Source: Paenibacillus sp. OV219
GTDB taxonomy: Bacteria > Bacillota > Bacilli > Paenibacillales > Paenibacillaceae
Assembly: GCF_900110075.1 (NCBI RefSeq)
Contig: NZ_FOCJ01000011.1
Location: 62,001 to 126,000 of the forward strand
Length of the DNA: 64,000 bases
Direction: 5' to 3'
Positions 6,878-15,487 of the stretch are shown here, one piece after another. The notes beneath the pieces are model-generated. The model was not told the DNA's origin and did no database searches. It was given only the letters and a program-made list of their open reading frames with translations. Both the position numbers and the translations under genes were made by a program. The stretch's first letter is position 1, and each line of letters starts with the position of its first letter.

Positions 6878-8095
6878 ATGCATACGAATCGAAAAAGCAC
6901 GCTCGCGCTCATCGCGCTAGCTATAAGTGCATTTGCCATTGGAACAACCGAGTTTATTAGCGTCGGGCTGCTGCCGCTCATCGCTGATGACCTGCATATA
7001 ACAGTACGTACAGCTGGACTTACGGTCACGATATACGCCCTTGGCGTTACGGTCGGCGCACCGATTCTGACTTCATTGACCGGGGCCGTGCCGCGCAAGA
7101 CGCTGCTGCTATGGATTATGGCGGTCTTCATTGCCGGGAACAGCATAGCTGCGATGGCTCATGGAATTACGCTGCTACTGACGGCGCGCGTCATCTCGGC
7201 TTTCGCACACGGCGTCTTTATGTCCATCGGCTCAACGATTGCGGCTAGCCTTGTGTCGGAGAATCGCCGTGCGAGCGCGATCTCTATTATGTTCTCTGGA
7301 CTGACGATTGCGACGGTGACCGGCGTACCGCTCGGCACATTGCTCGGTCAGCAGTGGGGCTGGCGGAGCTCCTTCATTGCCATTGCTCTAATCGGCCTCG
7401 TGGCGCTAGCCGCGAATGCGCTGCTCGTCTCTCGCGAATTAAACAGCGGCACACGTACAAGGATGAGTGACCATACCAAGCTGCTCTCGAACAGCCGTCT
7501 ACTGCTCGCTTTTACCATAACCGCTCTTGGCTATGGAGGCACATTCGTTGTCTTCACGTACTTATCACCGCTGCTTCATGAAGTAACTGGATTTGGCGCG
7601 AAGACGATCGCTGCAATTCTGTTCGTCTATGGGATCGCCATCGCGATCGGCAATCTGATTGGCGGACGGGCGGCGAACCGGAGGCCGCTTAAGGCGCTGC
7701 TGTACATGTTCGCTGCGCAGGCTGTCGTACTGCTATTGCTCGCTTTTGCCGCTCCGTTCAAGGGACCGGCGCTGCTCGTTATTTTCCTCATGGGGCTGCT
7801 TGCTTTCATGAACGTGCCGGGTTTGCAGACTTATGTGGTCATCCTGTCGGAACGGTTCGCGCCGAAGATGACGGATGTGGCATCGGCGCTTAACATTGCC
7901 GCGTTCAATGCCGGTATTGCGATTGGCGCTTATGTAGGCGGCATCGTGGCCGAGCAAGTGGGACTTGTGCACACCGCATGGGTTGGCGCCTTGATGGTAG
8001 CTGCTGCTGCTGTACTGACAAAATGGAGCAGCGTGATGGAGAAGCGGGATCAGATGGCTGAGACGGAGAAAGATCGGCAACAGATGACTGCGTGA
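6878..8095 (+). CDS. MFS drug/metabolite efflux transporter (DHA1, AraJ/PbuE type)
   Basis: The protein (about 405 aa) has twelve predicted membrane segments and the opening IGTTEFISVGLLP, typical of the DHA1 AraJ/YdhP/PbuE group that exports sugars, purine bases or drugs by proton antiport. ATG 6878 is preferred (AAGGAG at 6861-6866); an in-frame GTG at 6866 would sit inside the ribosome binding site. The C-terminal tail after the last helix is charged and cytoplasmic. It is divergent from the HxlR-type gene and probably controlled by it. Substrate not predictable; a role in detoxification together with the downstream aldo/keto reductase is plausible. Confidence 0.85.
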   Translation: MHTNRKSTLALIALAISAFAIGTTEFISVGLLPLIADDLHITVRTAGLTVTIYALGVTVGAPILTSLTGAVPRKTLLLWIMAVFIAGNSIAAMAHGITLLLTARVISAFAHGVFMSIGSTIAASLVSENRRASAISIMFSGLTIATVTGVPLGTLLGQQWGWRSSFIAIALIGLVALAANALLVSRELNSGTRTRMSDHTKLLSNSRLLLAFTITALGYGGTFVVFTYLSPLLHEVTGFGAKTIAAILFVYGIAIAIGNLIGGRAANRRPLKALLYMFAAQAVVLLLLAFAAPFKGPALLVIFLMGLLAFMNVPGLQTYVVILSERFAPKMTDVASALNIAAFNAGIAIGAYVGGIVAEQVGLVHTAWVGALMVAAAAVLTKWSSVMEKRDQMAETEKDRQQMTA

Positions 8096-8100
8096 GCAAA

Positions 8101-8131
8101 GTAGCAAGAGTAGCAAGAGTAGCAAGAGTAG
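8101..8131 (+). repeat. 9-bp tandem repeat between the MFS and aldo/keto reductase genes
   Basis: The unit GTAGCAAGA occurs three times in a row and then a partial copy, just after the MFS stop codon. It creates no hairpin and no ORF. Its likely origin is strand slippage; no function is evident. Confidence 0.7.
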
Positions 8132-8173
8132 GACAACAATAAAGATGGATGAAAATAAGGAGGATATTAAATA

Positions 8174-9025
8174 ATGAATACAACAGCAAAGCATCTACAG
8201 GATACAACGGTACTGAATAACGGGGTGGCGATGCCTTGGCTAGGGCTCGGCGTCTTCAAAGTCGAGGAAGGGCAAGAGCTGATTGACGCCGTGAAGGAGG
8301 CCATCCGTTTCGGCTATCGGAGCATCGACACAGCTGCGATTTATAACAACGAGCGAGGCGTCGGACAGGCAATTGCCGAGGCGCTCACGGAAACGCCAGT
8401 AAGCCGTGAGGAGCTGTTCATCACGTCCAAAGTGTGGAACGCGGATCTCGGCTACGAATCGACACTGGCCGCATTCGAGACAAGCCTGGAGAAACTGGGG
8501 CTCGACTACCTAGATCTGTATCTGATCCACTGGCCGGTAAAAGGTAAATACAAGGACGCTTGGCGTGCCCTGGAACAGCTCTACAAAGCGGGCCGCGTCC
8601 GCGCAATCGGCGTCAGCAACTTCCACGTCCATCATCTGCAGGACCTCTTGGCGGATGCCGAAATCGTGCCTATGGTCAATCAAGTGGAGCTCCATCCGCG
8701 TCTGTCGCAGGGCGAGCTGATCAAATTCTGCGCAGATAATCGCATCCAGATCGAAGCATGGTCGCCGCTTGCGCAAGGACAGCTGCTGGACGATCCAACT
8801 CTGCAAGAAATCGCAGCGAAGCACGGCAAGTCGATTGCCCAAATCATCCTGCGTTGGGATTTGCAGCACGGCGTCGTGACGATACCGAAGTCGACAAAAG
8901 CACATCGTATTGCCGAGAACGCATCCGTATTCGACTTCGAGCTGACAGCCGAGGAGATGGCGCGTATCGACGGGCTGAACCAGAATCTTCGTGTTGGTCC
9001 CGATCCGGACAACTTTAATTTCTAA
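8174..9025 (+). CDS. Aldo/keto reductase
   Basis: The 283-aa protein is a full-length NADPH-dependent aldo/keto reductase of the prokaryotic AKR5 type. The catalytic tetrad is visible: Asp and Tyr in RSIDTAAIYNNE, Lys in TSKVWN, and His in LIHWP. The C-terminal IPKSTKAHRIAEN loop binds the NADP phosphate. It reduces aldehydes and ketones such as methylglyoxal. ATG 8174 follows AAGGAGG. It sits downstream of the exporter with no terminator between them, so both may answer to the HxlR-type regulator. A strong terminator follows. Confidence 0.93.
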   Translation: MNTTAKHLQDTTVLNNGVAMPWLGLGVFKVEEGQELIDAVKEAIRFGYRSIDTAAIYNNERGVGQAIAEALTETPVSREELFITSKVWNADLGYESTLAAFETSLEKLGLDYLDLYLIHWPVKGKYKDAWRALEQLYKAGRVRAIGVSNFHVHHLQDLLADAEIVPMVNQVELHPRLSQGELIKFCADNRIQIEAWSPLAQGQLLDDPTLQEIAAKHGKSIAQIILRWDLQHGVVTIPKSTKAHRIAENASVFDFELTAEEMARIDGLNQNLRVGPDPDNFNF

Positions 9026-9030
9026 GATGG

Positions 9031-9085
9031 AACAAGCCTTTCGCCTTAGCTCTTCTAAGGATGGAAGGCTTGTTTTGTTGTTTGG
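9031..9085 (+). terminator. Terminator after the aldo/keto reductase gene
   Basis: AACAAGCCTT at 9031-9040 pairs with AAGGCTTGTT at 9065-9074, with an inner CTTAG/CTAAG stem at 9045-9057 and a T-rich tail. Confidence 0.85.
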
Positions 9086-9088
9086 AAT

Positions 9089-9132
9089 TTGTACATATCC
9101 GGCCTATCTCATTTCAGGTATTGTATATACAA
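9089..9132 (+). promoter_or_regulatory. Candidate GntR/AraR-like operator boxes before the GH26 gene
   Basis: TTGTACATAT at 9089-9098 and the perfect 12-bp palindrome TTGTATATACAA at 9121-9132 lie 32 bp apart, three helical turns, directly before the GH26 gene. Sites of this TTGTA-TACAA form are bound by AraR-like sugar regulators. A similar pair precedes the DUF4038 glycosidase gene at 50638-50657. Confidence 0.45.
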
Positions 9133-9162
9133 AACAAACTTGGATTGGATGGAGGGCTTTCC

Positions 9163-10568
9163 GTGAACACTAGCGTTTCGAATAACAACACCATTATTGT
9201 TTCAGCCGAGAGCGGCCGCTTGCACGGCGTAGAGATCGCTTCGGAGACGCCGGATTTTACCGGGATAGGCTATGTAAAGGGCACGCATAAGGATGGAGAT
9301 TGGTTTGAGGTAGACGTTCATATTGCAGAGTCCGGCCACTATGACTTTAGTATCCGTTATGCCATTCCGGATGGCCGAAGAACGAACGCAATTTGTATCG
9401 ACGGCGCCTTCTACGGTTATATTATTTCCTCGAGGACGGAAGGGTTTATTACGGAGCGCCAGTGCACCGTACGGCTCACGGAAGGCGTTCATACGGTTTC
9501 GATCTTGAAAGCTTGGGATAACGGCGCTGACGTGGATTGCTTCATGTTCACACAGACTCCGGCTCCGGTGCTTGACCGCTCGCCACGTACACTGATCAAT
9601 CCGAACGCATCGGCAGAAACGCTCTCGCTCTGGAACTACTTGAACAGCCTATTCGGGAACGCCACACTTACGGGTCAGCACACGGCTTCCTCGTTTACGC
9701 CTGCGAAGGAGTTCGAGTATATCCGCGCAGTAACGGGCAAGCAGCCTGCTATTCGCGGCTTCGACCTGCTTAGCTATACGCTTGCGACGGAGACGGCCGA
9801 GCCTACGCCGCATAAGCTGCTCGAGATCGAAGAGAATAAGGGCTCGATCGAGGCGCGGCCATCGAGTGGACGACCGTTCATAACGGCATCGTAACGTTGA
9901 CCTGGCACTGGTATGCGCCGACCGGCGGCAAGGACAAAACCTTTTATTCGAAGAATACAGACTTCAATCTTCCGCTTGCGCTTACGCCGGGAACGAAGGA
10001 GCATGAGCTGCTGCTCGCCGATATGGATTGCGTTGCCGAGCAGCTGAAGAAGCTGCGCGATCATAATGTGCCTGTGCTTTGGCGGCCGCTGCACGAAGCG
10101 GACGGCGCTTGGTTCTGGTGGGGAGCATTCGGGGCTGAGCCCTGCAAGCAGCTATGGCGCCTCATGTACGACCGGTTCACGAATATGCATCAGCTGAACA
10201 ACTTGATCTGGGTTTGGAACTCCTCGGTTCAAGAATGGTATCCAGGTGATGGAGAGTCCGACATCGACAGCTGCGATATCTACGCGCCATCGGGCAATTA
10301 TGGCCCTGTTCGCAAACATTTTGAACTCACAGACGCGCTTGCGGGCGGGAAGAAGATGATTGCGTTCGGCGAGAACGGCGCGATTCCCGATCCGGATCAA
10401 CTGATGGCAAGCAGCACGCCGTGGCTTTGGTATATGACGTGGGGCGAAGGCTTCGTACTGGAGGGCAAATCGACGACGGACGAGCAGCTGCGCAAGATCT
10501 ACGACCATCCTTCTTGCATTACGCTGGATCGTTTGCCAAATTGGAGACATTTTGGCGGAAGCGAGTAA
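9163..10568 (+). pseudogene. GH26 beta-mannanase with CBM35-like domain, broken by a 2-bp frameshift
   Basis: The start is GTG 9163 with GGAGGG at 9151-9156. The N-terminal 130 residues look like a CBM35/CBM6 beta-sandwich; the rest is a GH26 barrel. An extra CG at 9856-9857, in GCGCGG, shifts the frame: removing it gives Glu-Ala-Ala-Ile-Glu-Trp and joins the first part (stop at 9894) to the second, which starts with TLTWHWYAP. The acid/base Glu (RPLHEADGAW) and the nucleophile Glu (AFGENGAIP) are both in the second part. No signal peptide, so it would act on imported manno-oligosaccharides. It could be a genuine mutation or a sequencing error. Confidence 0.85.
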
Positions 10569-10597
10569 TACGATCTCTATCGTCGCTAATAAAGAAG

Positions 10598-10643
10598 ATG
10601 GCCGATCTCATCCCAATCGCGGATGAGCATCGGCCATTTTTTT
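10598..10643. terminator. Bidirectional terminator between GH26 and the convergent membrane-protein gene
   Basis: GATGGCCGAT at 10598-10607 pairs with ATCGGCCAT at 10629-10637, with an inner ATCC/GGAT stem and T7 following on the plus strand. Confidence 0.85.
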
Positions 10644-10645
10644 AG

Positions 10646-11299
10646 TTAGAAATACGTCCGCCGCATCGCATCGTTCTTCTGACGCTCCAGCGATTTGGTC
10701 AGCATGAGCTTCAGCACGCCTCCGGCATGCGCCATGGCGAGCTGTCCCGCTTGATCCGCCTCTTCTTGATTGCCTTTCCTGAATGCAATCTCCGCGTCAA
10801 CGACATGACGGAGCGCCTTGCTTCGAATAGCCGCTTTGAACGTGTCCGCGCGATTATAATCGCTCGTAAGCACCGCGATCAAAGCTTGCGAATAGCTGCG
10901 GTGCGAGTCCGATCGAATCTCGCTCACGAGCTGACTCGCCTCGGCAAGCTCCTGCCGTTCAATATGCAGCGAGATACGGGCTGCGGTCTGTGCCTGCTTA
11001 TTGCGAATGAGAGGAATAGTCCGCTCTACCGCATCGAATTCGCCATTAGCCGAATCGAGCAGCAAGCCATTTTGCGGATATTTCACCTTCGTCCGCTGGA
11101 GGAAGGTCTCTACCTTGCTCATATTTTGCGTCCATAACAGGATATGCAATCGCGGGACGTAGAATAGTGCGAATACAAGGACGAACACGCCAAGCAATAG
11201 AAGCCATTCATGCTCCGAGGATAGGTGATGCGCCCCAAGCCACATGCCGAAGCCGAACGCGGGAGGGAGGATGAGAGCCCATTTTAACCATGTATTCAT
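10646..11299 (-). CDS. Membrane-anchored protein of unknown function with helical C-terminal part
   Basis: ATG 11299 (MNTWLKWALI) is chosen because AAGGAG lies about 9 nt upstream; an ORF extension to 11341 has no such site. Two membrane helices span roughly residues 4-22 and 30-50, and the remaining 160 residues are alpha-helical, soluble and likely cytoplasmic, with a pattern reminiscent of tandem tetratricopeptide-like helices (LHIERQELAEASQLVSEI and later repeats), though no clear TPR consensus is met. I do not recognise a family. It is divergent from the TauE-type gene. Confidence 0.7.
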   Translation of the reverse strand: MNTWLKWALILPPAFGFGMWLGAHHLSSEHEWLLLLGVFVLVFALFYVPRLHILLWTQNMSKVETFLQRTKVKYPQNGLLLDSANGEFDAVERTIPLIRNKQAQTAARISLHIERQELAEASQLVSEIRSDSHRSYSQALIAVLTSDYNRADTFKAAIRSKALRHVVDAEIAFRKGNQEEADQAGQLAMAHAGGVLKLMLTKSLERQKNDAMRRTYF

Positions 11300-11340
11300 T
11301 TCCTTGTGCTCCTTAACGTGATATGTGATAGGGCAGTGCA

Positions 11341-11508
11341 ATGCCTAAGGATAAAGGGAAACTAAAGCGGCGGCTATATGTAAATGATGGAATTGACCCA
11401 AGCAGCGTATTGATTTTCATGCCGAAAGCTGAGATTCTGTACAAGGTGTTACAGGCGGTCGCTTGGGCGGCCTGCTTCTTGTGTTACGCGTCATTTGAAA
11501 GGGGTTAA
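11341..11508 (+). CDS. Possible 55-aa small protein upstream of the TauE-type gene
   Basis: An ATG at 11341 opens a 55-codon frame ending with TAA at 11506-11508, 14 bp before the TauE-type start. The product starts with a very basic stretch (MPKDKGKLKRRLYV), has a mixed centre and ends in a weakly hydrophobic Ala/Cys-rich helix. The only ribosome binding site candidate is a weak AGGG about 9 nt upstream. Its last codons hold the GAAAGGGG that may serve the next gene, so translational coupling is possible. Could equally be a chance ORF. Confidence 0.35.
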   Translation: MPKDKGKLKRRLYVNDGIDPSSVLIFMPKAEILYKVLQAVAWAACFLCYASFERG

Positions 11509-11521
11509 ATGATAAGCAACT

Positions 11522-12289
11522 ATGGAACTAACATGGGGAATTATCGCATTAATGGTAGGCGGCGGATTTCTAGCTGCTTTTATTGATTCATCGGTGGGCG
11601 GGGGAGGATTGATCTCCGTGCCGGTCTTGCTGGCAGCAGGGCTGCCGCCGCATCTGGCGCTCGGGACGAACAAGCTGTCGGCATCGTTCTCGTCCGTAAC
11701 CAGCACGATCACGTTCTGGCGTTCTGGCAAAATCAATCTGCGCAGCACGGGCAAGCTTGTCCCGTTCACAGCGGTGGGCGCGGCGGGAGGGGCGCTGCTG
11801 CTACAGCTCATTCCGTCGGATTGGCTGCGGCCAGCGATTGTTGTCATGCTGATCGGCGTCACGATTTACACGCTGCTGAAACGTAATTGGGGGATGGAAG
11901 GGACATATCGCAAGCTGACGACGACTGCGCAGCTCGGCGCAATTGCGGCGGCGTTCGTGCTCGGCGCGTATGACGGCTTCTTCGGGCCGGGAACAGGCTC
12001 GTTCCTCATCTTTATCTTCATCATGCTCGGATACGATTTCGTTCAAGCGGCAGGCAATGCGAAGCTGCTTAATTTCACGAGCAACGTGGCGAGCTTGATC
12101 GTGTTTCTATCACTGGGCTGGGTTGATTTCCGCCTAGGGTTTCTGATGGGCGCAGCAATGGTGCTCGGTTCGTTTGCCGGCTCGCGGCTTGCTATTCGGC
12201 AGGGAACGAAGTACGTGAAGCTGTTGTTCGTCTTCGTTACCGTGCTGCTGATTGGCAAGCAGCTGTGGACGTTGATTTCGGGCAGCTAG
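11522..12289 (+). CDS. TauE/SafE-family membrane exporter
   Basis: The 255-aa protein has seven or eight predicted membrane segments and the family's two repeats: FIDSSVGGGGLISVPVLLAA with LALGTNKLSA in the first half and YDGFFGPGTGSFLIF with NAKLLNFTSN in the second. Members move sulfite, sulfonates or related organic anions. The spacing between the nearest ribosome binding site (GAAAGGGG, 11497-11504) and ATG 11522 is unusually long at 17 nt, which hints at coupling to the small ORF ahead. It converges on the two-component system genes. Confidence 0.88.
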   Translation: MELTWGIIALMVGGGFLAAFIDSSVGGGGLISVPVLLAAGLPPHLALGTNKLSASFSSVTSTITFWRSGKINLRSTGKLVPFTAVGAAGGALLLQLIPSDWLRPAIVVMLIGVTIYTLLKRNWGMEGTYRKLTTTAQLGAIAAAFVLGAYDGFFGPGTGSFLIFIFIMLGYDFVQAAGNAKLLNFTSNVASLIVFLSLGWVDFRLGFLMGAAMVLGSFAGSRLAIRQGTKYVKLLFVFVTVLLIGKQLWTLISGS

Positions 12290-12315
12290 CCGCCGTTAGT
12301 GCGCCAGCCGGTTGC

Positions 12316-13002
12316 TCACTTCACCATGCCTCTGCGCAGCGCAGTTACGACAACCTGCGTCCGGTCTTCACAGCTGAACTTTTGCAGGATGCGATGGACG
12401 TGGCTTTTGACAGTACCTTCACTTATAAAAAGCTTCTGCGCGATGCGGTCATTACGCAGACCATACGCCATCTCCTGGAGGATCTCTTGTTCCCGTTCGG
12501 TGAGCGGCTCCGGCAGCGGAGAATCCTCAGAACCACTGGTATACGCCGGTAGAAGCACAGCCGACGAGACCGCGCGGGATAGTGCGTCTGCAGCAAGCTC
12601 AGTTCGATACACGGCTTCACCCCGATAGGCGGATCGAATCGCTTCGAGCATATCTTCCACGTCCGCATCCTTCAGCAAATAGCCGACGGCGCCTGAGCGG
12701 ATCACTTCGTAGATGTAATCGGGATCGTTGAACGTGGTGAGGATAACGATCTTAACGCTAGGCAGCTGTTTGGTAATCAGCTTCGAGGCTTCAATGCCTG
12801 TCATGCCTGGCATCTGGATATCCATCAGAATAATGTCCGGCAGCAGAGCGAGCGCCTGGGCAACGGCTTCATTGCCGTCAGCCGCTTCGCCGGCAATCTC
12901 CATATCGTCCTGCAAGCTGATGACATAGCTAAAGCCTTGCCGAATCATCTTCTGATCGTCTGCGAGTAATACTTTTATTTTACCGCCTGTCATCATATTC
13001 AC
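12316..13002 (-). CDS. NarL/FixJ-type response regulator
   Basis: The 228-aa protein has a receiver domain (residues 8-125; phosphorylated Asp in LPDIILMDIQMPG, Lys in YLLKDAD) and a LuxR-type helix-turn-helix (LTEREQEILQEMAYGLRNDR, then GTVKSHVHRIL). GTG 13002 overlaps the stop of the sensor kinase gene by 4 bp and has GGAGATT upstream, so the pair is translationally coupled. Targets are unknown; the membrane-protein gene at 14436, divergent from the kinase, is a candidate. Resembles LiaR/DesR regulators of envelope responses. Confidence 0.93.
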   Translation of the reverse strand: MNMMTGGKIKVLLADDQKMIRQGFSYVISLQDDMEIAGEAADGNEAVAQALALLPDIILMDIQMPGMTGIEASKLITKQLPSVKIVILTTFNDPDYIYEVIRSGAVGYLLKDADVEDMLEAIRSAYRGEAVYRTELAADALSRAVSSAVLLPAYTSGSEDSPLPEPLTEREQEILQEMAYGLRNDRIAQKLFISEGTVKSHVHRILQKFSCEDRTQVVVTALRRGMVK

Positions 13003-14192
13003 CTGCGAATCTCCTCCTTCGTCTCCTTCGTCTCCTCTTCTGCTACGCTTATCGGCAGCTCTGCTCTAATCTGGAACCCATTTGGAACAGCTGCTCCAAA
13101 GGTCAGCCGACCGCCAGCCTCTTCAAGCCTCGCCCGCATCGTCTTCAGTCCAAAACCCTCCCGGACCGCTTCGCTTGCATTTGCCTTTCCGTTATCCTGA
13201 ACGATCAGCACGATTCGCTCCTCCTCTGACCATACCCGCACATCGACATACTCCGCTTCGGAATGACGAACAATATTAGTGATAGCTTCTTGCATGAGGC
13301 GAAAGAGCAAGGTCGCGTTCTCTACTGTAATTTCTTCCTCTGGCAGCTTGGCCTCGAAGCTATAGGTGATGTTTGCAGTCGCCTCCATCCGTGCAAGCTG
13401 CGCCTTAATCGAAGCAAGCCCGGACATCGTCCGATCATCGGCAAGTGAATGAACGGAAGTCCGAATGTCCTGAAGGCCTTGGCGGGCCACTTCCAGCATA
13501 CCGGCTAGCGACTGCTCCGCCCGTTCAGGGTCCTTCACGATCATATAGCGCAGCGCCTGCATCTGAACGATCAATGAAGTCAAGCTGTGCCCGACCGCAT
13601 CATGGATTTCGCGAGCAATTCGCGTGCGTTCGTCCATTACTGCCCCCCGCATGGACGTGACGGACGCTTCTTGCAGATGGACGTAAGCTTCCTGAAGCTC
13701 CACCAAATTGCGTTTATTCTCCTCATTGATCGCATCGCGTTGGCGACGGCTTTGCACGGTGAAAAAGAAGAACACAGCGATAATGACGAAAGAGACGAAG
13801 CTGCTCAAGCTTTCATCGCCGAAGGCGGTATATAGTCCGGCAATTGTAATCATTACCGCTAGCATTGGAATTCGCTTTGTGCCAAGTACCAAACGGATCG
13901 TTGTCGTCACAACGATAATCGCCAGAAAATAAAGCAGCACGTTCTCATGATAGAAGATCATGCCTGCTGCCGTTTCTGCTGCTGCGAGCGCAACGAACAC
14001 GAGCGACTTTCGTCTCGTTTGCCAGAAGCCGCGATATACGAATCGGATGATATAAGTCGCTAAGATAAGTATATTTAGTGCGATTTTGAGGGGGGAGCCT
14101 GAGAAAAATCCGTTCATATTCATAAGAATGGCGATGAATACCGCCCCGGCTGCCGAGCGGATGAATGATCGTCTGTCATGCAGCTGCAGCAT
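12999..14192 (-). CDS. Sensor histidine kinase with HisKA_3 domain
   Basis: The 397-aa protein starts with five or six membrane helices (about residues 10-140) with almost no outside loops, then a short coiled coil, the dimerisation helix with the phosphorylated His in RIAREIHDAVGHSLT, and an ATPase domain (VQDNGKA N box, EGFGLKTMRARLEE G box). It is a partner for the NarL-type regulator that overlaps its end. Lacking an external domain, it probably senses the membrane itself. ATG 14192 follows GGAGG. A 9-bp tandem duplication near the 3' end encodes the ETKETKEE tail. Confidence 0.93.
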   Translation of the reverse strand: MLQLHDRRSFIRSAAGAVFIAILMNMNGFFSGSPLKIALNILILATYIIRFVYRGFWQTRRKSLVFVALAAAETAAGMIFYHENVLLYFLAIIVVTTTIRLVLGTKRIPMLAVMITIAGLYTAFGDESLSSFVSFVIIAVFFFFTVQSRRQRDAINEENKRNLVELQEAYVHLQEASVTSMRGAVMDERTRIAREIHDAVGHSLTSLIVQMQALRYMIVKDPERAEQSLAGMLEVARQGLQDIRTSVHSLADDRTMSGLASIKAQLARMEATANITYSFEAKLPEEEITVENATLLFRLMQEAITNIVRHSEAEYVDVRVWSEEERIVLIVQDNGKANASEAVREGFGLKTMRARLEEAGGRLTFGAAVPNGFQIRAELPISVAEEETKETKEEIRR

Positions 14193-14435
14193 AGGTGCTT
14201 GCCTCCGATCGTTGGGAACACCGCCACGATTGGCTTTGTGTTATGTTCATTGTAGCCATGCGAAGCGTCGGAAAGCAATCGAAGTTGAGGGCAAAGTTGA
14301 GCTTCTCTATCTACAGATATAGGGTGCGCCGAAGTCTGTTTCTATCTGAGGATGGTCGTGCGGACGAGCCTTGCCAGGGTATGATTGTACTCGTTAGCGA
14401 CGATCACGATTCACGAAATTAAAGGAGGCATATAG

Positions 14436-14945
14436 ATGCAGCAGATGATTATTGTAATGGCCCTATTGTTCGTGGGGTACCGGATCTTCCGGCGGGTGCG
14501 CAGTAATTTCTCTTGGAGTGCGCTGCGGCCGAGAAGACTTGGCTTTCGGATGGTTCTGTTTGCGGCGGTTGGGGTCTTATTCATGGTGGAAAGCGGATTT
14601 ACCGCGGTCAGCGTTGTTTCGGATATGCTCGGCATTGTGTTAGGTGTCGTTCTCGGACTTGTTGGCGCGTCAATGACTTCATTCGAACGCCGCGGCGCCG
14701 AGCTTCACTACAAGGCGAATGTATGGATCGGCAGCATCGTGACCGCGTTGTTCATCGGACGTTTCGCCTATCGTATGTATGGAATTATGACCATGCCGCA
14801 GGACCAAAGTAGCTATAATTTTGCAACTGGAGGCAGCGGTTGGTCGTCCGGACTTATCCTTATCATGTTCGCTTATTACGTTGTTTATTACGCCTTTCTT
14901 ATGAGCAAGGGCAAGCCCAACGCCAGCGCAGTTGAGATAAAATAA
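14436..14945 (+). CDS. Four- to five-helix membrane protein, CcdC/DUF1453-like
   Basis: The 169-aa protein has five hydrophobic segments with short loops, a basic first loop (RIFRRVRSNF), a GVVLGLVGASMTSFERRGAE segment followed by a YKAN motif, and another Arg-containing helix (GRFAYRMYG). This order resembles the DUF1453/CcdC membrane family, but I place it there only tentatively. AAAGGAGG precedes ATG 14436. It is transcribed away from the NarL-type two-component system and may be its target, as membrane-protein targets of Lia-like systems often are. A stem (AGCCGAAG / CTTCGGCT, 14946-14984) lies between it and the convergent GNAT gene. Confidence 0.6.
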   Translation: MQQMIIVMALLFVGYRIFRRVRSNFSWSALRPRRLGFRMVLFAAVGVLFMVESGFTAVSVVSDMLGIVLGVVLGLVGASMTSFERRGAELHYKANVWIGSIVTALFIGRFAYRMYGIMTMPQDQSSYNFATGGSGWSSGLILIMFAYYVVYYAFLMSKGKPNASAVEIK

Positions 14946-14991
14946 AGCCGAAGCCGCAAACCGAGATCGGGAGCGTACTTCGGCTATTCCG

Positions 14992-15471
14992 TTAGCCAAG
15001 CGACTTGATATACCAGGCATCGCATGCGAAATGCTCCGATCCGGCAAGCGGCGCGTCAAGCTGCTCGAAGCCGTGCTTCACGTAGAAACGGTTCGCTGCT
15101 GCCATATTCGACAGCGTCTCCAAGTAGCACTGCTTATAGTGCTGCCTTGCGAACACCAGCGCCGTATCCAGCAGGGATGCAGCCACTCCGGTGCCGCGCG
15201 CGTGCGGAAGCAGATACATTTTCTGAAGCTCGCACACTTCAGAGGATTCGGCAAAGGGAGCAATCCCGCAGCCGCCCACGACCTCCCCGTCCTGCTCAAT
15301 GACCCAATAGGCGTGTCCTTCTGGCTCATAGAATTCGGCCAGCCTGCCGAGGCTCGCGTCTTCCCAAGCCAGTCCCGCCCGGTTGCCTCCGAATTCGATT
15401 AAACACTCCCGTATAATTCGCTCAATGGCCGCGTTATCTTCCGTCTGTAGTTCTCGAATCATCCAAGTCAA
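14992..15471 (-). CDS. GNAT-family N-acetyltransferase
   Basis: The 159-aa protein is a single GNAT domain: WVIEQDGEVVGGCGIAPF beta-strand pair, LQKMYLLPHARGTGVAASLL with the acetyl-CoA loop RGTGVA, and LETLSNMAAANRFYVKHGF. The acceptor substrate is unknown. TTG 15471 with GGAGG upstream is the likely start; ATG 15462 is an alternative. It begins 16 bp after the TetR gene ends on the same strand, so the two are probably co-transcribed. Confidence 0.88.
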   Translation of the reverse strand: MTWMIRELQTEDNAAIERIIRECLIEFGGNRAGLAWEDASLGRLAEFYEPEGHAYWVIEQDGEVVGGCGIAPFAESSEVCELQKMYLLPHARGTGVAASLLDTALVFARQHYKQCYLETLSNMAAANRFYVKHGFEQLDAPLAGSEHFACDAWYIKSLG

Positions 15472-15487
15472 AGCTTAACAACCTCCA

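Noticed and set aside
8101-8131. 9-bp tandem repeat as a functional site
   Set aside because: Three copies without symmetry or position relative to a promoter; slippage is enough to explain it.
12265-12628. Plus-strand frames following the TauE-type gene
   Set aside because: They are antisense to the response-regulator gene, whose receiver and LuxR motifs are complete.
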